64,000 nucleotides of DNA from Defluviimonas sp. SAOS-178_SWC (GTDB taxonomy: Bacteria > Pseudomonadota > Alphaproteobacteria > Rhodobacterales > Rhodobacteraceae): contig NZ_CP156081.1 in assembly GCF_039830135.1 (NCBI RefSeq), positions 3,520,001-3,584,000 of the forward strand, written 5' to 3'. A model generated the notes under the pieces. That model was given only the letters and a program-made list of their open reading frames with translations. It made no database searches and had not been told where the DNA came from. Positions 36,310-46,198 of this stretch are shown in pieces (the first letter of the stretch is position 1; every line of letters starts with the position of its first letter). The position numbers and the translations under genes were made by a program.

Positions 36310-37731
36310 ATGACAGACGGCCGGTTTTCCCCGTTCGAGACCCATCTCGACCCCGAAGGCGCGCTCGCGATTCTGCGCGAGGCGACCTCGGGCGCCGATG
36401 ACGGGGAACTTTTCCTCGAACGCCGGCGCTCGGAATCGCTGGTCTTCGACGACGGCCGGCTGCGGAATGCCAGCTACGACGCCTCCGAAGGGTTCGGCCT
36501 TCGCGCGATCCGGGGCGAGGTCGCGGGCTATGCGCATTCGACCGAGATTTCCGAGGCTGCATTGCGGCGCGCGGCCGAGACCGCGCGCCTCGCCGTCGGC
36601 GAGGGCGGCGGCACACTCGCGGCCCCGCCGCGGGGCACGAACCTGAAGCTCTACACCGACGCCGACCCGATGGCCGACGCCACCTTCGGCGTGAAGGTAG
36701 AGACGCTGCGCGAGATCGACGCCTATGCCCGCGCCCTCGACCCCCGCGTCGTGCAGGTCTCGGCCACCATCGCCGCATCCTTGCAGGAGGTCTTCATCCT
36801 TCGCCCCGAGGGTGGCCTCGTCTCGGACATCCGGCCGATGGCCCGGCTCAACGTCTCGGTGATCGTCGAAGAGAACGGACGCCGCGAATCCGGCAGTCAC
36901 GGGGGCGGCGGCCGCGCCGGTCTCGCGGCGCTGATGACCGAGGATCACTGGCAGGCGACGGCGCGCGAGGCGCTGCGGATCGCGCTCGTCAACCTGCGCG
37001 CGGTGCCCGCCCCGGCCGGCGTGATGGACGTGGCGCTCGGCGCCGGCTGGCCCGGCATCCTTCTGCATGAAGCGGTGGGCCATGGGCTTGAGGGCGACTT
37101 CAACCGCAAGAAGACCTCGGCGTTCGCCGGGCTGATGGGCCAACAGGTCGCCGCGAAAGGCGTGACGGTTCTGGACGACGGCACGATCCCGGACCGGCGC
37201 GGCTCCATCACCGTCGACGATGAGGGCACACCCTCGGGCAAGAACGTCCTGATCGAGGACGGCGTGCTCGTTGGGTTCATGCAGGACCGGCAGAATGCCC
37301 GCCTGATGGGGGTAAAACCGACCGGCAACGGACGCCGTGAAAGCTTCGCCCACATCCCGATGCCGCGGATGACCAACACCTACATGCTGGGTGGCGACGC
37401 CCGCCCCGAAGATGTGGTGGCCGATGTCAAGGACGGCATCTATGCCGTGGGCTTCGGCGGCGGACAGGTCGACATCACCAACGGCAAGTTCGTCTTTTCC
37501 TGCACCGAGGCCTACCGGGTGAAGAACGGTGTCGTGGGCGACCCGGTGAAGGGCGCCACGCTGATCGGCGACGGGGCGACCGCGCTCAAGAACATCCGCG
37601 CGATCGGCAACGACATGACCCTCGACCCCGGCATCGGCAATTGTGGCAAGGCGGGTCAGTGGGTCCCGGTGGGCGTCGGCCAGCCCACCCTGCTGATCGG
37701 CGGACTGACGGTGGGCGGCTCGGCGGCCTGA
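36310..37731 (+). CDS. tldD: Metalloprotease TldD
   Basis: 473 residues. The zinc motif HExxxH is at about 253 in LLHEAVGHGLEGDF, followed by FNRKKTSAFAGLMGQQVA and the C-terminal GQVDITNGKFVFSCTEAYRV and GIGNCGKAGQWVPVGVGQP. TldD forms a heterodimer with TldE/PmbA that processes peptides such as microcins and degrades unfolded peptides. The partner gene is not in the window. The ATG at 36310 is chosen because GGGGG lies 8 bp upstream; the in-frame ATG at 36304 is too close to it. Confidence 0.95.
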   Translation: MTDGRFSPFETHLDPEGALAILREATSGADDGELFLERRRSESLVFDDGRLRNASYDASEGFGLRAIRGEVAGYAHSTEISEAALRRAAETARLAVGEGGGTLAAPPRGTNLKLYTDADPMADATFGVKVETLREIDAYARALDPRVVQVSATIAASLQEVFILRPEGGLVSDIRPMARLNVSVIVEENGRRESGSHGGGGRAGLAALMTEDHWQATAREALRIALVNLRAVPAPAGVMDVALGAGWPGILLHEAVGHGLEGDFNRKKTSAFAGLMGQQVAAKGVTVLDDGTIPDRRGSITVDDEGTPSGKNVLIEDGVLVGFMQDRQNARLMGVKPTGNGRRESFAHIPMPRMTNTYMLGGDARPEDVVADVKDGIYAVGFGGGQVDITNGKFVFSCTEAYRVKNGVVGDPVKGATLIGDGATALKNIRAIGNDMTLDPGIGNCGKAGQWVPVGVGQPTLLIGGLTVGGSAA

Positions 37732-37750
37732 GACGCCGAACCGCCGAATT

Positions 37751-39397
37751 TCACGCGGCGCGCAGCTTGCTCCGGCAATAGCAGGAGGCACGGATCGGCA
37801 CCGTGGCCCGCGCCGCCGCCTGATCGAGTTGCAGCTTGATATGCCTTGCTTCGGTCAGTTCCCCGCGTCGGACAAGGCATTCATGAAGCCCGTGCAGGCT
37901 CCAGACGTTGCGAGGATGCTGGCAGGGCCGTGCCAGCGTATCGTCGAGCCCGAGATCGGCGCGATACACCGCCTCCGCCTCGTCGAACTTCTGCGCCTCC
38001 ATCAGTAGCGCGCCGAGCGCGTGGCGGGTCGGCTGCATCCAGCCCCAGGGCTCGTCGTAGACGAGATTGTCGTCCAGTTCGACGCTCCTCCGCAGATGGG
38101 CGAGCCCTTCGTCGATGCGGCCGGCCTTGAACGCGATCTCGCCGTCCATCATCGCCTCGCCGACCTGAAGCACGTCCTCGCAGGTGTTGTTGAAGACCAT
38201 CCACTGCTCCGGAATCGCCTTTCGCGCGGACACGGCCCGCTCGCGCTCGTCCGCCGCCTCCCCATGCCGCCCGAGATTGGCCAGCGCGATGGCCCGCGCC
38301 TGATGCATCGCGGCGGTCGTGTAGCAGTAAAGCGCGCGATCCTCGGGGAAAGGTTCGTCGAGTATCCCCTGCCAGTTGCCGAACCGGATCATGGCGTGGA
38401 TCTTCTTGCCGTAGAAGCTTTCGAACAGCTCCGGCATGTAGCGCACGACCGGATCGGGCAGCATCTCCATCAGCCGTTCCGACGCGGCGAGCGCGACCTC
38501 CGGCTGGCCGAGGAACATCGCGCCGTAAGCCTCGAAATGGACATTGTGAATGCGGTAGACGGTGTAGAAGTTCTCCCCGCCCGCAAAGGCTTCGTACTTG
38601 CGGTCGATCTCGGCGGCCCACCGGTTTCGCGCGACGACGCTCTGATAATCCCCGCAAAGGACGTCGATATGCGTCGCCATGTGGATCAGATGACCGCTGT
38701 CGGGCACGAGGTCCGTCAGCCGGTCGCCATGTTTCAACGCCTTTTCCGGCGTCGGCGACATCTCCATCAGGTGGATGTAGAAGTGGAGAAGTCCTGGATG
38801 GTCCCAGGCGTCGGCGCGCTCCTCGAACGCCTTTTCCAGGACCGCCTGCGCCTCCAGCGTCGAGGCGCCTTCCATGGGACCGCCCTTCACGAGGTCCCAC
38901 AGATGCCAGGGCGTCCGGTTCATCAGCGCCTCGGCAAAGATCGCCACGACGTCGAGGTCGTCGGTATGGGCGGCGTGGACCTTTCGCATCGCGTCGGCGA
39001 ATGCGTCGGTCCAGGGTGTGTAGTCCTCGACCTCCGGGTCGTCAGGGAAACGGTGCGTGAGCGCGTCTATGAGATCGGCTTCGACGCGGGAAAGGCCGTC
39101 CCTCAACGCCAGCGCCGACGCGATCGCCGCGTGGGCGCGCTTCAACGTGGCCTTGCGTTCGGCGGCGTCGAAGATTTCCCAGGGCTTGTTGTAGTTGGGG
39201 CCGAGAGCATGGGCGAGCGCCCAATAGGCCGCGCCGCATCCGGGGTCGGCATCGATGGCCTGCTGGAAATCGTCCACGGCGGCCTCGTGGTTGTAGCCGT
39301 AAAGCCAGACAAGCCCGTGGTCGAATGCCTTCTGTGCGACGGGCGATGAAGTGGTGATGGTCCGCGTATGGCGGCCGAGGTCGAACTCGCTGGGCAC
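37751..39397 (-). CDS. Tetratricopeptide repeat protein, TTC38-like
   Basis: 548 residues. Helical TPR-type repeats run through the protein, for example VWLYGYNHEAAVDDFQQAI, HFYIHLMEMSPTPEKALKHGDRL and AMHQARAIALANLGRHGEAADER. The conserved HxxxHIDV (HMATHIDVLCGDY) region resembles the TTC38 family shared by bacteria and animals. No signal peptide or membrane segment. Function unknown. It is convergent with tldD (19 bp) and divergent from dprA over a 261-bp gap that holds the CtrA-like site and a 12-bp palindrome. Confidence 0.85.
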   Translation of the reverse strand: MPSEFDLGRHTRTITTSSPVAQKAFDHGLVWLYGYNHEAAVDDFQQAIDADPGCGAAYWALAHALGPNYNKPWEIFDAAERKATLKRAHAAIASALALRDGLSRVEADLIDALTHRFPDDPEVEDYTPWTDAFADAMRKVHAAHTDDLDVVAIFAEALMNRTPWHLWDLVKGGPMEGASTLEAQAVLEKAFEERADAWDHPGLLHFYIHLMEMSPTPEKALKHGDRLTDLVPDSGHLIHMATHIDVLCGDYQSVVARNRWAAEIDRKYEAFAGGENFYTVYRIHNVHFEAYGAMFLGQPEVALAASERLMEMLPDPVVRYMPELFESFYGKKIHAMIRFGNWQGILDEPFPEDRALYCYTTAAMHQARAIALANLGRHGEAADERERAVSARKAIPEQWMVFNNTCEDVLQVGEAMMDGEIAFKAGRIDEGLAHLRRSVELDDNLVYDEPWGWMQPTRHALGALLMEAQKFDEAEAVYRADLGLDDTLARPCQHPRNVWSLHGLHECLVRRGELTEARHIKLQLDQAAARATVPIRASCYCRSKLRAA

Positions 39398-39588
39398 GAT
39401 CCCCTCCCTTCCTGTTGCGACGTTTTCACTGGTGGATACCGATCAAACAACGGGCGGGAGCGTAGCACGGCCGGGCGATAAATTCGCCCTCGGACAGGGA
39501 AAAGCGGCACTTCGATCGGCCGATGCGCCCGCAATCTGCCCCGGGCTGCGAATTTTTCGCCACAAGGCCCTGCAATCCCGCGCGAATC

Positions 39589-39603
39589 GTAACCATTGAT
39601 TAA
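39589..39603. promoter_or_regulatory. CtrA-like binding site upstream of dprA
   Basis: GTAA-N7-TTAA followed by C matches the CtrA consensus TTAA-N7-TTAAC in all but the first base. It ends 55 bp before the dprA start. Partly overlapping is a perfect 12-bp palindrome AACCTTAAGGTT (39602-39613). CtrA controls competence-type genes including dprA in Rhodobacter capsulatus. Confidence 0.55.
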
Positions 39604-39658
39604 CCTTAAGGTTGCAGATTGCCCGTGCGAATGAGGCGAAGGCACGAGGGATCAAGGT

Positions 39659-40789
39659 TTGTTTTCTTACCCCACCCCCTTCACCCCACCCACCACGGAA
39701 GACGACAGACTGTCGTGGCTCCGCCTCATTCGCTCCCGCCGCGTCGGCGTCGCGACATTCTATCGGCTTATCGAGGAACACGGCACCGCCCGGGCGGCGA
39801 TCCTGGCCTTGCCGGAGATCGCCAGGGCCGCCGGTGTCCAGGCCTACGAACCCTGTCCCGAAGGCGTCGCCCTTGCGGAACTCAAGGCGGGCCAAGCCGC
39901 CGGGGCGCGGCTTCTCTGCCGGGGCGAGCCCGCCTATCCACAAGCGCTCGCCGACCTTCCCGACGCGCCCCCCGTGCTTTGGGCGATGGGCGATCCCGCG
40001 CACCTCGCGCGGCCGATGGTGGCGCTGGTCGGCGCCCGCAGCGCGTCCTCGCTTGGCACGCGCATGGCGCGGAAACTGGCCGAGGGCCTCGGCGCCGCCG
40101 GGTTCACTGTCGTCTCCGGCCTCGCTCGGGGCGTGGATGCTGCCGCCCATACCGCCGCCCTGCCGACCGGCACCGTCGCGGTGATGGCGGGCGGTGTCGA
40201 TGCGATCTATCCGGCCGAGAACACGGCCCTCGCGGGAGAGATCACCGAGAAAGGGCTGCGCCTGTCGGAACAACCGATGGGGCTTGCCCCGCTCGCCCGG
40301 CACTTTCCCCTTCGCAACCGCATCATTTCCGGCCTCGCCCGCGCCGTCGTGGTGGTGGAAGCGGCCGCACGGTCGGGCAGCCTGATCACCGCGCGCACCG
40401 CCCTTGACCAGGGCCGGGACGTTCTGGCCGTGCCCGGCCACCCGTTCGACGGCCGCGCCTCCGGCTGCAACATGCTGATCCGCGATGGCGCAACGCTGGT
40501 GCGCGGCGTCGACGACGTGCTTGCCGCCCTCACGCTCGATCCCCCGGCCGAGCCGCGCATCGCGGAACCCGCTGTCGCCGCGTCACCCGCCCCCGAACGC
40601 ATCTGGCGCGGCATGGCCGCCCTTCACCGCCAGATCCTCGACCGGCTCGGGCCGAGCCCGGTGGCCGAAGATCAACTCATCCGCGACCTCGCCCTTCCCG
40701 CCGCCACCATCGCGCCGGAACTCCTCACGCTCGAACTCGACGGCCGGATCGAAAGGCAGGCGGGCGGTCTCCTGTCGCGGGCCGAGTGA
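39659..40789 (+). CDS. dprA: DNA processing protein DprA
   Basis: 376 residues from a TTG start preceded by GAGGG. Rossmann-like DprA core (about 100-300): ALVGARSASSLGTRMA, VVSGLARGVDAAAH, AVMAGGVDAIYPAEN, FPLRNRIISGLA, ARSGSLITARTALDQGRDV. The C-terminal part (about 315-376) is a winged-helix domain. DprA loads RecA on incoming single-stranded DNA during transformation and in gene-transfer-agent recipients. The N-terminal SAM-like helices are also present. The CtrA-like site upstream supports regulation with competence. Confidence 0.94.
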   Translation: MFSYPTPFTPPTTEDDRLSWLRLIRSRRVGVATFYRLIEEHGTARAAILALPEIARAAGVQAYEPCPEGVALAELKAGQAAGARLLCRGEPAYPQALADLPDAPPVLWAMGDPAHLARPMVALVGARSASSLGTRMARKLAEGLGAAGFTVVSGLARGVDAAAHTAALPTGTVAVMAGGVDAIYPAENTALAGEITEKGLRLSEQPMGLAPLARHFPLRNRIISGLARAVVVVEAAARSGSLITARTALDQGRDVLAVPGHPFDGRASGCNMLIRDGATLVRGVDDVLAALTLDPPAEPRIAEPAVAASPAPERIWRGMAALHRQILDRLGPSPVAEDQLIRDLALPAATIAPELLTLELDGRIERQAGGLLSRAE

Positions 40790-40841
40790 CCCCCCCCAAT
40801 ACAACGCTGGCGATTTTCCGGCTGTGTCGCCGGGCCCGGGT

Positions 40842-41273
40842 TCAGGGGCAGACCTCGGCAATGACGGGGCGGAACTGCGCGCAATACATCGGTTCCGCCC
40901 ACCACACATCGGTCGCACCGAAGACCACCTCGGTGGCCACCCAGCCGGTGGCCGTCCGCCGGAAGAACGCCTGCCCGCCGGTCCAGTCCGCATCCGGCAA
41001 GAAATAGCCGGACTGCCAACCGGGCGTCGCGGCGATGTCGATCGCCGTTCCGCCGGGCCGCTGGGCGCTGACCATCGCGAAGGCAACGTCGCCGGCGACC
41101 CGCAAGCCGCCGACCACGAACTCCACCGGCGGGCCAAAGATGACCTCGGCCTGCGGGCGCATCGCGTTCATGATCCCGCGCCGATCCGCGCTGCCCCTTT
41201 CCGGCTCATACCAGCCCTGAGCGGCCGCTGTCCCCGCCCAGACCAACACAACGGCCGCCAATGCCCGTGCCAT
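40842..41273 (-). CDS. Exported hypothetical protein
   Basis: 143 residues with a clear signal peptide (about 1-18, cleavage near TAAAQG). The mature protein is short, tryptophan-rich, and ends with two cysteines (MYCAQF and AEVCP) that may form a disulfide. Features such as GIMNAMRPQAEVIFGPPVEFVV and DADWTGGQAFFRR suggest a small beta-rich periplasmic fold. I recall similar proteins in Rhodobacterales but no function. It is convergent with dprA. Confidence 0.75.
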   Translation of the reverse strand: MARALAAVVLVWAGTAAAQGWYEPERGSADRRGIMNAMRPQAEVIFGPPVEFVVGGLRVAGDVAFAMVSAQRPGGTAIDIAATPGWQSGYFLPDADWTGGQAFFRRTATGWVATEVVFGATDVWWAEPMYCAQFRPVIAEVCP

Positions 41274-41414
41274 CGTCACTCCCCCTTCGACGTCGCCCGG
41301 CGGCCGTTCCAAGCAGCCGCAGCTTCATGGCGCCGCACCCTGCGCAATCCGGCAAGTCGGCATCGTGCAGGTTAGCAGCGAACCCGTCATCGGAACAACG
41401 TGCCCGCGGGTCCA

Positions 41415-41444
41415 TTGACATTCGGCACCCTTGCCCCACATGTT
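41415..41444 (+). promoter_or_regulatory. Candidate promoter of topA
   Basis: A perfect -35 TTGACA (41415-41420) is followed, after 18 bp, by a weak -10 CATGTT (41439-41444). It would start transcription about 35 bp before the topA ATG at 41484, which itself follows CAAGAGGAAGTC. Confidence 0.5.
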
Positions 41445-41483
41445 CCGCGCCCATAGCGAAAGACCCGTTTTCAAGAGGAAGTC

Positions 41484-44063
41484 ATGGCCGTCGTCGTCGT
41501 AGAATCCCCCGCCAAGGCCAAGACAATCAACAAGTATCTCGGTTCCGACTACACGGTTCTCGCCTCCTACGGCCATGTCCGGGACCTGCCCCCGAAAGAC
41601 GGATCGGTCGACCCCGAGCACGGATTCGACATGAAATGGGAGGTCGCGTCGGACAGCAGGAAGCACATCCGCGCGATCACCGAGGCGCTCAAATCCGACG
41701 ACACGCTGATCCTCGCCACCGACCCCGACCGCGAGGGCGAGGCGATTTCCTGGCACCTTCAGGAAGCGCTGGCGCCGAGCCTGAAGAAGGGCAAGACCGT
41801 CCGCCGCGTCACCTTCAACGCGATCACCAAGGCCGCCGTGAGTGAGGCGATGGCCCATCCCCGCGACGTCGACACCGCGCTGGTCGAGGCCTACCTCGCC
41901 CGCCGAGCGCTCGACTACCTCGTCGGCTTCAATCTGTCGCCCGTCCTCTGGCGGAAGCTCCCCGGCGCGAAATCCGCCGGGCGCGTCCAGTCCGTCTGCC
42001 TTCGCCTCATCGTCGAGCGCGAGATGGAGATCGAGGCGTTCCGCGCCCGCGAATACTGGACCGTGACCACCGCGCTGACGACGCCGCGCGGGCAGGAGTA
42101 CCAGGCCCGCCTCACCGTTCTCGGCGGCAAGAAGCTCGACAAGTTCGACATCGCCAACGAAACGGCGGCCGAACTGGCGGTGCAGGCGATCAAATCGCGC
42201 GACCTGCTCGTCAAGTCGGTCGAGGCGAAGCCTGCAACGCGCAACCCTTACGCCCCCTTCATGACCTCGACCCTCCAGCAGGAGGCGAGCCGCAAGTTCG
42301 GCATGGGGGCGAAGGCCACGATGTCCGCCGCCCAGCGCCTCTACGAGGCCGGCCACATCACCTACATGCGGACCGACGGCATCGACATGGCCCCCGAGGC
42401 GGTGACGGCGGCGCGCGAAGAGATCAAGAGCCGGTTCGGGGGCGACTACGTTCCCGCCAGCCCGCGCCTTTACAAGAACAAGGCCAAGAACGCGCAGGAA
42501 GCGCATGAATGCATCCGGCCGACCGACATGTCGCTGTCGCCCGACAAGCTTCGGGCCGAGGGCGAGCAGAAGAAGCTCTACGACCTGATCTGGAAGCGCA
42601 CCATCGCCAGCCAGATGGAAGCCGCGCGTCTTGAGCGCACCACCGTCGACGTCGGCAGCGCCGATGGCCAGGTCGTGCTGCGCGCCACCGGGCAGGTCGT
42701 CATGTTCGACGGTTTCCTCAAGGTCTATGACGAAGGCCGCGACGACGAGGGCGACGAGGACAGCGCCCGCCTGCCGCAGATCATGGAAGGCGAAAAGGCC
42801 GAGAAGCGGACGATCACGCCCGAGCAGCATTTCACCCAGCCGCCGCCGCGCTACACCGAGGCGACGCTGGTCAAGCGGATGGAAGAGCTTGGGATCGGCC
42901 GCCCGTCCACCTATGCCTCGATCGTCACCACGATCCAGGATCGCGACTATGTCCGCAAGGACAAGAACCGGCTGATCCCCGAGGACAAGGGCCGGCTCGT
43001 CACCGCGTTCCTCACGAACTTCTTCCGCCGCTACGTCGAATACGACTTCACCGCCGATCTCGAGAACGAGCTCGACGAGATTTCGGCGGGCGACCGGAAC
43101 TACAAGGAGGTGCTCGCCCGGTTCTGGCGCGACTTCACCGCCGCCATCGCGGAGACCGCCGATCTGAGAATCGGCGAGGTTCTGGAGAAGATCGACGAGT
43201 TCCTCGCCCCCCATCTCTATCCGCCGCGCGAGGACGGGTCGGACCCGCGCGTCTGCCCGACCTGCGGCGAAGGCCGGCTCAACCTCAAGACCGCGCGCTC
43301 CGGCGGCGCGTTCATCGGCTGCTCGAACTACCCGAACTGCCGCTATACCCGCGCGCTTTCAGCCCTGAACGGCGAAGACAGCGGCACGGCGGACCGGGTT
43401 CTGGGCGAGGATGGCGGCGATGATATCTGGCTGAAATCCGGCCGTTTCGGCCCCTATGTACAGCGCGGAGAAGCGACCGAAGACACGCCGAAGCCGCCAC
43501 GCGCCAGCCTGCCGAAAGGCTGGACGCCGGATGCGATGGACCTCGAAAAGGCGCTGACACTCCTCAACCTGCCGCGCGAGATCGGGGCGCATCCCGAGGA
43601 TGGCGAAATGGTCGAGGCCGGGATCGGACGCTATGGCCCCTACGTCAAGCATGGCCGTATCTACGCCAATCTCCCCGATGTGGAGGAGGTCTTCACCATC
43701 GGCATGAACCGCGCGGTCGAGGTTCTGGCGGAGAAGGCGCAGCGCGGCCGCCCCGCCGCCACAGCCCCCTTGCGTGAGCTTGGCGACCACCCGGATGGCG
43801 GCGCGGTCCAGGTCATGGCCGGCCGCTACGGTCCTTACGTCAAATGGGAAAAGGTGAACGCGACCCTGCCGAAGGAGCTGACGCCCGAGGCCGTGACGCT
43901 CGACGAGGCGCTGGCGCTGATCGCCGAGAAGGCGGCGAAGAAGGGCGGCGGGCGGAAGACGGCAAAGAAGCCCGCGGCGAAGAAGGCGGGCGCCAGGACG
44001 GCGGCTGCAAAGAAGCCTGCGGCGAAGACAGCCACGAAGAAGACGGCCGCGAAATCCGGCTGA
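41484..44063 (+). CDS. topA: DNA topoisomerase I
   Basis: 859 residues. The Toprim domain shows VVVESPAKAKTI and ATDPDREGEAISWHL; the catalytic tyrosine is about Tyr294 in ITYMRTDGID. Only one full zinc finger (CPTCGEGRLNLK...CSNYPNC, about 590-620) remains, followed by topoisomerase C-terminal repeats (GRYGPYVKHG, GRYGPYVKWE). The last 45 residues are a Lys/Ala-rich tail of AKK-type repeats, common in alphaproteobacterial TopA and likely DNA-binding. It relaxes negative supercoils. Confidence 0.97.
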   Translation: MAVVVVESPAKAKTINKYLGSDYTVLASYGHVRDLPPKDGSVDPEHGFDMKWEVASDSRKHIRAITEALKSDDTLILATDPDREGEAISWHLQEALAPSLKKGKTVRRVTFNAITKAAVSEAMAHPRDVDTALVEAYLARRALDYLVGFNLSPVLWRKLPGAKSAGRVQSVCLRLIVEREMEIEAFRAREYWTVTTALTTPRGQEYQARLTVLGGKKLDKFDIANETAAELAVQAIKSRDLLVKSVEAKPATRNPYAPFMTSTLQQEASRKFGMGAKATMSAAQRLYEAGHITYMRTDGIDMAPEAVTAAREEIKSRFGGDYVPASPRLYKNKAKNAQEAHECIRPTDMSLSPDKLRAEGEQKKLYDLIWKRTIASQMEAARLERTTVDVGSADGQVVLRATGQVVMFDGFLKVYDEGRDDEGDEDSARLPQIMEGEKAEKRTITPEQHFTQPPPRYTEATLVKRMEELGIGRPSTYASIVTTIQDRDYVRKDKNRLIPEDKGRLVTAFLTNFFRRYVEYDFTADLENELDEISAGDRNYKEVLARFWRDFTAAIAETADLRIGEVLEKIDEFLAPHLYPPREDGSDPRVCPTCGEGRLNLKTARSGGAFIGCSNYPNCRYTRALSALNGEDSGTADRVLGEDGGDDIWLKSGRFGPYVQRGEATEDTPKPPRASLPKGWTPDAMDLEKALTLLNLPREIGAHPEDGEMVEAGIGRYGPYVKHGRIYANLPDVEEVFTIGMNRAVEVLAEKAQRGRPAATAPLRELGDHPDGGAVQVMAGRYGPYVKWEKVNATLPKELTPEAVTLDEALALIAEKAAKKGGGRKTAKKPAAKKAGARTAAAKKPAAKTATKKTAAKSG

Positions 44064-44100
44064 TCCGCATCCGGCGCCCGCTCCGGCGGACGCGGTCCGA

Positions 44101-44126
44101 TCACATACAGCTTCAAGAATATGTGA
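44101..44126. promoter_or_regulatory. Inverted repeat TCACATA-N12-TATGTGA
   Basis: Perfect 7-bp arms at 44101-44107 and 44120-44126 lie 65 bp before the L,D-transpeptidase start and 38 bp after topA. It could be an operator or an RNA hairpin. The arms are in the order opposite to a CRP site, so CRP binding is not implied. Confidence 0.4.
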
Positions 44127-44191
44127 CTGGCAATCGCGGCCGGAAGCCGTCACCTTGCCGCCTGAATCAGGCAAGAACGCGGAGCAACGCC

Positions 44192-44773
44192 ATGAACAAA
44201 AAGACAATTACCCGGCGTCACCTTCTCGGCGCCGCGGCGGCGGCGGTCGTGCTTCCGGCGACCGCACGGGCACAGATGGCGCTGCAACCGGCCGAGGTGG
44301 AGGATGACTTCACCCGCCGCAACGTGTCGAGCTTTGCGGCACATGACTGGCGCGACCATTTCAGCGATCTCGGCAAGGGCACGATCCTCGCCGACACCGT
44401 GTCGCGCGCCCTTCACTACTGGAGCGGCGACGGCAGCGACTACCGGATCTACCCGACCTCGGTTCCGAAGACGGAAGAGCTGACCAAGCGGGGCTACACC
44501 GAAATCGTGCGCAAGAAGGTCGGACCGGACTGGACCCCCACGGCATCACAGCGCGAACGCTTTCCCGACTGGAAATACATGCCGCCGGGACCGGACAACC
44601 CGCTTGGCACCCATGCGATGTATCTCGGCTGGCCGGCCTATGTCATCCACGGCACGCACGACACGAGGAAGATCGGCCGGCGGTCGTCGGACGGCTGCAT
44701 CGGGCTCTTCAACTCCAGCATCGCCGAACTATTCGAGATCACGCCCATCGGTACGCAGGTCCGCCTGATCTGA
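44192..44773 (+). CDS. L,D-transpeptidase (YkuD domain), Tat-exported
   Basis: 193 residues. A Tat-type signal ([21 protein letters not shown], about 8-28) precedes a YkuD catalytic domain with [13 protein letters not shown] and the nucleophile Cys in [14 protein letters not shown]-transpeptidases make 3-3 cross-links or attach proteins to peptidoglycan in the periplasm. Length is short, catalytic domain only, without LysM. It lies 128 bp after topA with an inverted repeat between. Confidence 0.92.
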   Translation: MNKKTITRRHLLGAAAAAVVLPATARAQMALQPAEVEDDFTRRNVSSFAAHDWRDHFSDLGKGTILADTVSRALHYWSGDGSDYRIYPTSVPKTEELTKRGYTEIVRKKVGPDWTPTASQRERFPDWKYMPPGPDNPLGTHAMYLGWPAYVIHGTHDTRKIGRRSSDGCIGLFNSSIAELFEITPIGTQVRLI

Positions 44774-44792
44774 GCACCGCTGCGCCGCGGCG

Positions 44793-44798
44793 ATTGAC
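44793..44798 (+). promoter_or_regulatory. Candidate -35 element for scoAB
   Basis: TTGACT at 44793-44798 lies 52 bp before the scoA start. The matching -10 region (about 44816-44821, CACAAC) is poor, so this is only a possible promoter. Confidence 0.3.
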
Positions 44799-44850
44799 TT
44801 GGGAAGCCCCCCGCGCCACAACTCCCGCGAAGACATTTCGGGGAGAAACC

Positions 44851-45555
44851 ATGAAGAAGGTATTCGGTACGGCGAAGGAGGCCCTCGACGGCCTTCTTCA
44901 CGACGGCATGTTCATCGCGGCGGGCGGCTTCGGCCTCTGCGGCATCCCGGAACTGCTGATTGACGCTCTGGTCGAAAGCGGCGTCAAGGATCTCACCATC
45001 GCCTCCAACAACTGCGGCGTGGATGGCTTCGGGCTCGGCAAGCTGCTCGATACCAGGCAGATCAGGAAGATGATGTCGTCCTATGTCGGCGAGAACGCCG
45101 AATTCATGCGCCAGTACCTTTCCGGAGAGCTGGAGCTGGAATTCAACCCGCAAGGCACGCTTGCCGAGCGCATGCGGGCAGGCGGCTGCGGCATCCCGGG
45201 CTTCTACACCAAGACCGGCGTCGGCACGGTGATCGCCGAGGGCAAGGAGCACAAGGACTTCGACGGCGAGACCTATATCCTCGAACGCGGGATCTTCGCC
45301 GACCTCTCCATCGTCAAGGCCTGGAAGGCGGACGAGACCGGCAACCTCGTCTTCCGCAAGACCGCGCGCAACTTCAACCCGCCGGCCGCGATGTGCGGGC
45401 GGACCTGCGTGGTGGAGGTCGAAGAGATCGTGCCGACCGGCAGTATCGATCCCGACCACATCCACCTGCCCGGCATCTACGTGCACCGGATCATCCAGGG
45501 CGCGCATGAAAAACGCATCGAACAGCGCACCGTGCGCAAGCGGGAGGAAGCCTGA
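44851..45555 (+). CDS. scoA: 3-oxoacid CoA-transferase subunit A
   Basis: 234 residues. With subunit B it moves CoA between succinyl-CoA and acetoacetate (or similar 3-oxoacids), linking ketone or PHB metabolism to the TCA cycle. Typical elements: [66 protein letters not shown]. The ATG follows GGGGAGAAACC. The TGA/ATG overlap with scoB (1 bp) shows coupling. The SCOT-like ISYVGEN-like motif favours this over glutaconate CoA-transferase. Confidence 0.94.
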   Translation: MKKVFGTAKEALDGLLHDGMFIAAGGFGLCGIPELLIDALVESGVKDLTIASNNCGVDGFGLGKLLDTRQIRKMMSSYVGENAEFMRQYLSGELELEFNPQGTLAERMRAGGCGIPGFYTKTGVGTVIAEGKEHKDFDGETYILERGIFADLSIVKAWKADETGNLVFRKTARNFNPPAAMCGRTCVVEVEEIVPTGSIDPDHIHLPGIYVHRIIQGAHEKRIEQRTVRKREEA

Positions 45556-46181
45556 TGCCTTGGGATCGCAATCAGATGGCGGCGCGGGCCGCGCAGGAAC
45601 TGAAGGACGGGATGTATGTGAACCTCGGCATCGGCATTCCGACGCTGGTCTCGAACTACATCCCCGAAGGCGTCCATGTGACGCTGCAATCGGAAAACGG
45701 CATGCTCGGCATGGGTCCCTTCCCCTACGAAGGCGAAGAAGACCCCGATCTGATCAACGCCGGCAAGCAGACGATCACCGAACTGCCGCATTCGGCCTAT
45801 TTCGACAGCGCGCAGAGCTTCGGCATGATTCGCGGCGGCAAGATCGCGATGGCGATTCTCGGCGCGATGGAAGTCAGCGAAAAGGGTGATCTCGCGAACT
45901 GGATGATCCCGGGCAAGCTCGTCAAGGGCATGGGCGGGGCCATGGATCTGGTGGCCGGCGTCGGCCGGGTCGTCGTGGTGATGGACCACACCTCCAAGCA
46001 CGGTGAATCGAAGGTGCTGCGCGACTGCACCCTGCCGCTGACCGGCAAGGCGGTCGTCGACCGGATCATCACCAATCTCGGCGTCCTCGATGTCGGCCAC
46101 AAGGGCCTTCACATTGTCGAACTCGCCGATGGCGTCACCGAGGATGACCTTCGCGCCGCGACCGAGGCAACGATCGTCTGA
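45555..46181 (+). CDS. scoB: 3-oxoacid CoA-transferase subunit B
   Basis: 208 residues. The catalytic glutamate lies in [44 protein letters not shown] and the [11 protein letters not shown] loop are family signatures. It forms the active enzyme with ScoA, to which it is coupled. A strong hairpin terminator follows at 46199. Confidence 0.95.
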   Translation: MPWDRNQMAARAAQELKDGMYVNLGIGIPTLVSNYIPEGVHVTLQSENGMLGMGPFPYEGEEDPDLINAGKQTITELPHSAYFDSAQSFGMIRGGKIAMAILGAMEVSEKGDLANWMIPGKLVKGMGGAMDLVAGVGRVVVVMDHTSKHGESKVLRDCTLPLTGKAVVDRIITNLGVLDVGHKGLHIVELADGVTEDDLRAATEATIV

Positions 46182-46198
46182 CCTGATCGAAAACGTCT

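Noticed and set aside
43930..44063. Repetitive AAGAAG-type DNA at the end of topA
   Set aside because: This encodes the Lys/Ala-rich tail common in alphaproteobacterial topoisomerase I; it is not a mobile or regulatory repeat.
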